Positions 59,506 through 64,000 of a stretch of 64,000 nt of DNA are shown piece by piece (the stretch's first letter is position 1; the number at the start of each line of letters is the position of its first letter). The DNA lies in contig FMTG01000002.1 of assembly GCA_900099715.1 (NCBI GenBank), forward strand, positions 124,001 through 188,000, read 5' to 3'. The DNA comes from Ruminococcaceae bacterium YRB3002. GTDB taxonomy: Bacteria; Bacillota; Clostridia; Saccharofermentanales; Saccharofermentanaceae. The notes beneath the pieces were generated by a model that ran no database searches, had not been told where the DNA came from, and saw nothing but the letters and a program-made list of their open reading frames with translations. The position numbers were made by a program, and so were the translations under genes.

Positions 59506-60940
59506 TTTCCTTGTAGATGACTATAAAAAATGGGGTTCCAGACCCTATCTTCATGAGTTCTGTGACGGCGGTTTTAAGACGGAGACTTTTGGCGGGTATA
59601 TCGAGGATATCAATTACCTGGCTTCTTATCTTCTGAGCAAGGGATATAAGGGAAAGAGTATCGGTATTTACAGCCCGAATTCGATCCCCTGGTGTATCTT
59701 TGACATCGCGGTCATGAACTATGTCGGAATCAGCGTCGGACTGTCCAAGGAATGGACTTCAGACAATCTTGTATACGCCATAGACAAGTGTGATATAGTG
59801 TGCCTGTTCTATGGAAAGGTGCTTGAGGATAAGGTCAATGCCGTTAAGGACAGGTTCCCGGGAACAGAATTTGTGTGCATTGAAGATGAGTGGGATAACT
59901 GTATTGCCAGGGGCAAGGAACTGACAGAAGAACTCTTCTCGCTTGAACCGCAGGACCCTGATGTTCCGGCCAAGATCGTCTTCACAAGCGGAACAACGTC
60001 ATTTCCCAAGGCTGTAATGCTGTCGATCAACAATGTGTTCTCAGGATACAAAAGCCTCGGGCGCCGTGTTCAGATAGAACCTGAAGATATTTGCTATCTG
60101 TTCCTTCCTCTTAATCACACATACGGATCGATCTATAATTTCATATATTCGCTGGTTTACGGATATGAGATATACCTCGCTCGCGACACCTCGAAAATGG
60201 CTCAGGAGATAATGACAATAAGACCTACGGTTTTCTCCGCTGTGCCTCTGGTTTACATGAAGTTTTATGAGGGAGCCAGAGCTATGGGTATCAGTCTGAA
60301 GCAGATCCTTGGCGGCCGTATGAAATACACATTCTGCGGCGGCGCCAGACTTGCCCCTGAGATCAGGGATCAGTATATGGCTGAAGGTTTTTATCTTATG
60401 AATGCATATGCCCTGTCTGAGACATCATCAGGATTCTCAATAGACTATCCGGGTGATGAGATACTGGACAGTGTAGGGACTCTGTTTGAGGATGTTGATG
60501 CCTGCGTCAAAGATCCTGATGAAGATGGCTGGGGTGAACTTGCGATCAAGGGCGATAATATCTTCAAAGGCTACTATAAGGACGACGAAGCAACAAAGGC
60601 CGTTTTCTCTGATGACGGTTATTTCCTGACGGGTGATATAGGAAAGATCGAGAATAACCATGTCTATGTGAGAGGCAGGAAAGATACCCGTATAACTCTT
60701 ATCAACGGTGAGAATATATCCACATCGCTGATATCAGAACGGGTAAAGTCTCTCAGCGATAAAGTCGTGCATGTAAAAGTATATATCCAGAATGAGTATC
60801 TCACATGCGATATCTATATTGAGAGTGATGCTCTTGATCTTGACTGGGATGCTCTCATTGAAGATCTCAACGGCAGAGTTCCGAAGTATGAGCGGATCAT
60901 GAGATACAACATCAGGGACAAGAGAGAGTTATTAAAATAA
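59486..60940 (+). CDS. AMP-forming (ANL) acyl/aryl ligase
   Basis: 484 residues. P-loop motif KIVFTSGTTSFPKAVMLS (about 167-184), A5-like YALSETSSGFSIDYPG, A7 GYFLTGDIGKIENNHVYVRGRKDTRITLINGENIS. It adenylates a carboxylic acid, then passes it to CoA or a carrier. The C-terminal lobe is short (no obvious catalytic Lys of A10 in PKYERIMRYNIRDKRELLK beyond the terminal lysines). No carrier-protein gene in the operon, so CoA is the likely acceptor, feeding the three acyltransferase genes. Confidence 0.9.
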   Translation: MNNQLNDFLVDDYKKWGSRPYLHEFCDGGFKTETFGGYIEDINYLASYLLSKGYKGKSIGIYSPNSIPWCIFDIAVMNYVGISVGLSKEWTSDNLVYAIDKCDIVCLFYGKVLEDKVNAVKDRFPGTEFVCIEDEWDNCIARGKELTEELFSLEPQDPDVPAKIVFTSGTTSFPKAVMLSINNVFSGYKSLGRRVQIEPEDICYLFLPLNHTYGSIYNFIYSLVYGYEIYLARDTSKMAQEIMTIRPTVFSAVPLVYMKFYEGARAMGISLKQILGGRMKYTFCGGARLAPEIRDQYMAEGFYLMNAYALSETSSGFSIDYPGDEILDSVGTLFEDVDACVKDPDEDGWGELAIKGDNIFKGYYKDDEATKAVFSDDGYFLTGDIGKIENNHVYVRGRKDTRITLINGENISTSLISERVKSLSDKVVHVKVYIQNEYLTCDIYIESDALDLDWDALIEDLNGRVPKYERIMRYNIRDKRELLK

Positions 60941-60983
60941 ATATGATATAATACATGCCATAAGAACTCTTAACGAGGTTACT

Positions 60984-62519
60984 ATGGCTAAGAAATTGAT
61001 CGCGGTCATCGACGTGGGTTCACTCACGGCGAGGCTTAAGGTTTTCGAGATAAATTCAAAGGGATATCCGAAGGCGGTTGAGACTGTCCGCAAGTTCACG
61101 ACTATCGGTGCCAAGAGCGTAGAAGGCATTATCCCGGCGGAACAGGTCAATGAGCTGTGCAGATGTCTTGATATGTTCAGGACAAAGTGCGACGAGTATA
61201 AAGTCACAAATGTTATCTGCGTGGCAACAAGCGTGTTCAGGGATGCGGGCAACCGTGATGTCGTGCTGGAACAGATAAGGGCACGTACCGGATTCAAGAT
61301 TGATATACTTGATAACTCCATGGAGTGCTATTATCAGAATCTTGCGGTCAGAGAGAGTTATCCTGACTTTGGCAAGATGATATCGGAGGGAACGATGCTC
61401 CTTGATATCGGTTCGGGATCCATGCAGGCTACAGTATATGACAAGTCCGAATTCATCTTCAGTCAGAATATGGTGCTGGGATCGCTGAGAATATCAGGAA
61501 TGCTGTCAACACTTCAGAACCGCACGACTCATTATGCTGATGTTCTTGAAGAATTCATCGCACAGGACCTCAACGATTATCATGCCGTTGAACCAAAGGG
61601 CATAACATATAAGCACCTTATAGCTTTCTCCGGCGGGATGAGCTTCATCAGGATGCTTGGCGGATTTGATCCTTTCTCGGAATGCACACTCAGCAAGGAT
61701 GAATTCATGAAGATCTACAATTATCTTCTGAAGACGAGACCTTCTGATCTGACACTCAATAATTCTATTCCTGCGCACGCTGCACCGCTCCTTCTTCCTG
61801 TGGCGATGATCATCAGGGATATGCTCGAGTACACGGGGCTTGACCAGATCTATCTGCCTCATGCGTCAATGTCGGACGGTGTAATGTTCAGCTATTGTCA
61901 CGAGAAGTTCGGATTAAGACTGGTCATGAATCCTTCCCAGGATCTTGTATCCGGAGCGAGGAATATCGCCAAGCGTTACAGATGCGATAAGAAGCATATA
62001 GAATTTGTTGAGAAAGCGGCACTCGATATCTTTGACTGCTGTCAGAAGATGGCCGGACTTGAGGGCCGTGACAGGCTGCTTCTTCAGCTCGCGGCTATCC
62101 TCCACGAGATCGGCAAGTTCGTCAAGGCAAAAGGACACAATGAAGCTGCATTCTCTCTCATCGAGTATATGGATCTTATCGGTATAACATCTGATGAGCT
62201 TAATACCATTGCTTATATCGTCAGGCTGTATCCGCAGGATTCGCCTTATGACAATTATTACTACCGTAATCTTCCACCCAAAAAGAAGGTTACTATATCC
62301 AAACTGACATCTATCCTGAGGATCGCGGACAGTCTGGATGCTTCTCACACAGAGAAGATAGCAAACATGTCCGTGACGCTTCATCCTGACAGGCTTCATA
62401 TTTCCTGTGAAGCCAGGGAGGATATGTCATTCGAGGAATGGGCGTTTGAACACAGATGTGATCTGTTTAAAGATGTCATGGGTATCGAAGCAAGACTCAG
62501 AGTAAGGAGACAAGTATAA
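60984..62519 (+). CDS. ppx: Ppx/GppA phosphatase with HD domain
   Basis: 511 residues. N-terminal actin-like fold: AVIDVGSLTARLKVFEI (phosphate 1), VICVATSVFRDAGNRD, and TMLLDIGSGSMQATVYD (phosphate 2); C-terminal HD-type domain with LLLQLAAILHEIGKFV and HNEAAFSLIEYMDLIG. Degrades polyphosphate or (p)ppGpp 5'-phosphate. TATAAT at about 60946-60951 lies in the 43-base gap after the ligase gene, so it starts its own transcript with ppk. Confidence 0.93.
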   Translation: MAKKLIAVIDVGSLTARLKVFEINSKGYPKAVETVRKFTTIGAKSVEGIIPAEQVNELCRCLDMFRTKCDEYKVTNVICVATSVFRDAGNRDVVLEQIRARTGFKIDILDNSMECYYQNLAVRESYPDFGKMISEGTMLLDIGSGSMQATVYDKSEFIFSQNMVLGSLRISGMLSTLQNRTTHYADVLEEFIAQDLNDYHAVEPKGITYKHLIAFSGGMSFIRMLGGFDPFSECTLSKDEFMKIYNYLLKTRPSDLTLNNSIPAHAAPLLLPVAMIIRDMLEYTGLDQIYLPHASMSDGVMFSYCHEKFGLRLVMNPSQDLVSGARNIAKRYRCDKKHIEFVEKAALDIFDCCQKMAGLEGRDRLLLQLAAILHEIGKFVKAKGHNEAAFSLIEYMDLIGITSDELNTIAYIVRLYPQDSPYDNYYYRNLPPKKKVTISKLTSILRIADSLDASHTEKIANMSVTLHPDRLHISCEAREDMSFEEWAFEHRCDLFKDVMGIEARLRVRRQV

Positions 62520-64000
62520 GTGGCTGCCAAAAAGACTAAGAAAACTGTTGCAAAGAAAACAGATGCCAAAGCTAAGAAACCCGTTGCCAAAAAGCCGGCT
62601 GCTGCCAAGAAGCCTGCAGTGAAGAAAGCTGAGACCAAGAGCACAGAGGTCAAGAAGACTGAGGTCAAGAAACCGGCAGTGAAGAAGACAAAGACGAACA
62701 AACTCCCTAAGATAGGTTCTGAGTATGAGTCTTTTCTCAGCGGCAACAATAAGTTCTTTAACCGTGAACTGTCATGGCTGGAGTTTAACGACAGGATCCT
62801 CCATGAGGCAAGAGATACCAAGAATCCTCTTCTTGAGAGGATCAAGTTCCTTGCTATCACATGTTCCAATCTGGACGAATTCTATATTGTCAGAGTCGCA
62901 TCACTCCGCGATATGCAGAGCATAAACTTTGCCGATAAGGATATTGCCGGTCTTACTGTCAGTGAACAGCTTAAGAGGATCGACGAGAGAACGCGTGAGA
63001 TGATGGCGCAGCTGTATTCCACATACAGCAGGTCACTCGTGCCTTCGCTCAAGAACGAGAGCATATTCCTGCTTAACTACGATGAGCTTGACGTGTCGGA
63101 GAAGAGCGTTGCGGATGAGTATTTCAGGACTGTCCTTTATCCAATTCTCACTCCTATGGCTGTTGATGCATCCAGACCGTTCCCGCTTATCTATAACAGA
63201 ATGCTGAATCTCTGTGTTATGTTGGAAAATAACGGGGAACTGTCAGCGGATCATGGTATCGTTGATGCAGCCAGCAAGGCTTCCGAGAAGCCGGACGATT
63301 CCGATGCGATGGTATTTGCTACCCTTCAGATCCCTACGGTTGTTCCGAGAATGCTCAAGATCGAGTCATCCAAGGGACTTGTCTTTGTACCGATAGAGCA
63401 GATAATCCGGGGCAATCTTGATTCGCTGTTCTTTGGAGAGAAGGTTATTGCTTCAGGCTGCTACAGGATCATGCGTAATGCTGACCTTGATATAGATGAA
63501 GATGAGGCTGAAGATCTGCTGAAAGAGATCGAGGAACAGGTGAGGAGAAGGAGATTCGGCGAGATCATAAGACTTGAGATACAGGACGATATGGATCCTG
63601 CTATACTGAGTTTCATCACGTCGGAACTTAAGATATCCAAGAAGGATATTTTCGAGGTGAGCGGACCGATAGACCTGACTTTCCTTATGAAGGTCTATTC
63701 AGCCTGTGAGGATGTGCACCCGGATCTGTGCTACAGGATCCATGAGCCTTCCAAGCCTGCTATGTTCGATGAGGATCTCGATGATATTTTCGCGCAGATC
63801 AGAGCGAAAGACAGGCTCGTCCATCACCCGTATGAGAGTTTTGACCCGGTGCTGGAGTTCGTCAGACAGGCATCTGTTGATCCCAACGTATTGGCTATCA
63901 AGCAGACACTTTACAGGGTGTCGTCAAGATCTCCGATCATTGCGTCTCTTCTTGAAGCAGCGCGGAACGGCAAGCAGGTCATGGTACTCGTTGAGCTCAA
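62520..64000 (+). CDS. ppk1: Polyphosphate kinase 1 with Lys/Ala/Pro-rich tail (5' part)
   Basis: The frame opens at GTG 62520, directly after the ppx stop, and runs off the window end (493 codons visible). Residues 1-65 are a repetitive basic tail of KK(P/T)-A/V units, unlike Ppk1 of most bacteria. The Ppk1 N domain follows (FFNRELSWLEFNDRILHEA, ITCSNLDEFYIVRVASL), then the head domain, and the start of the catalytic core (VLEFVRQASVDPNVLAIKQTLYRVS), the segment before the phospho-histidine. Ppk1 makes polyphosphate from ATP. The paired ppx suggests a complete polyphosphate cycle. Confidence 0.93.
   Translation, partial: MAAKKTKKTVAKKTDAKAKKPVAKKPAAAKKPAVKKAETKSTEVKKTEVKKPAVKKTKTNKLPKIGSEYESFLSGNNKFFNRELSWLEFNDRILHEARDTKNPLLERIKFLAITCSNLDEFYIVRVASLRDMQSINFADKDIAGLTVSEQLKRIDERTREMMAQLYSTYSRSLVPSLKNESIFLLNYDELDVSEKSVADEYFRTVLYPILTPMAVDASRPFPLIYNRMLNLCVMLENNGELSADHGIVDAASKASEKPDDSDAMVFATLQIPTVVPRMLKIESSKGLVFVPIEQIIRGNLDSLFFGEKVIASGCYRIMRNADLDIDEDEAEDLLKEIEEQVRRRRFGEIIRLEIQDDMDPAILSFITSELKISKKDIFEVSGPIDLTFLMKVYSACEDVHPDLCYRIHEPSKPAMFDEDLDDIFAQIRAKDRLVHHPYESFDPVLEFVRQASVDPNVLAIKQTLYRVSSRSPIIASLLEAARNGKQVMVLVEL

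Overview
The window reads as chromosomal DNA of an anaerobic Clostridia-type Firmicute, probably gut or rumen associated (Lachnospiraceae/Oscillospiraceae-like). Reasons: strong GGAGG-type ribosome binding sites, many TATAAT promoters, dense co-directional genes, CBS-domain Mn pyrophosphatase, ABC-F, CotH/InlB-repeat surface protein, cytosolic LacI-sensor diguanylate cyclase, many small lipoproteins and double-glycine-leader peptides. This is inference from gene content; no rRNA is present. Almost all genes are on the + strand; the exceptions are a GGDEF/EAL protein, an AraC regulator and one tRNA.

Layout. 1-8.4 kb: nucleotidase end, tRNA-editing protein, CBS pyrophosphatase, CDF transporter, VOC protein, and a TetR regulator with an operator in its own promoter followed by a lipoprotein serine hydrolase. 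8.5-17.8 kb: CotH surface protein, small secreted/leader peptides, an orphan HerA-type ATPase, and a convergent cyclic-di-GMP enzyme with two GGDEF domains and one EAL domain. 18-22.7 kb: membrane proteins, a zinc-ribbon leader peptide, a second serine hydrolase, an apparently leaderless XRE regulator and a small-membrane-protein/PstS-like operon. 22.7-23.6 kb: tRNA-Leu, a structured repeat, and a HicBA toxin-antitoxin pair lying inside a repeat unit. 23.6-34.2 kb: cytidine deaminase, degenerate J protein, RidA, ABC-F, rhodanese, an ABC exporter pair, PPC protein and another leader peptide. 34.3-41 kb: TetR-controlled flavodoxin genes, an AT-rich two-gene island, and an AraC regulator divergent from an ABC-2 exporter, ending in palindromic elements. 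41-48.4 kb: flavin reductase, lipoprotein, then a three-gene set of sensor diguanylate cyclase, GAF-ABC ATPase fusion and large FtsX/MacB-type permease. 48.4-49.1 kb: 179-bp tandem repeats, a structured repeat and tRNA-Val. 49.2-60.9 kb: one tight ten-gene operon for an apparently uncharacterised lipid or phospho-metabolite pathway. 61-64 kb: Ppx/GppA-HD phosphatase and Ppk1, the polyphosphate pair.

The two strongest leads are (a) a repeat family placed directly after tRNA 3' ends, whose unit exists as empty 179-bp tandem copies at one locus and as a version containing hicBA at the other, resembling empty and filled cassettes; and (b) the 49-61 kb operon, which combines CDP-archaeol-synthase-like, phosphatidylserine synthase/decarboxylase-like and UbiA-type enzymes with two rifampin-phosphotransferase-like dikinases, three acyltransferase genes and an adenylate-forming ligase.
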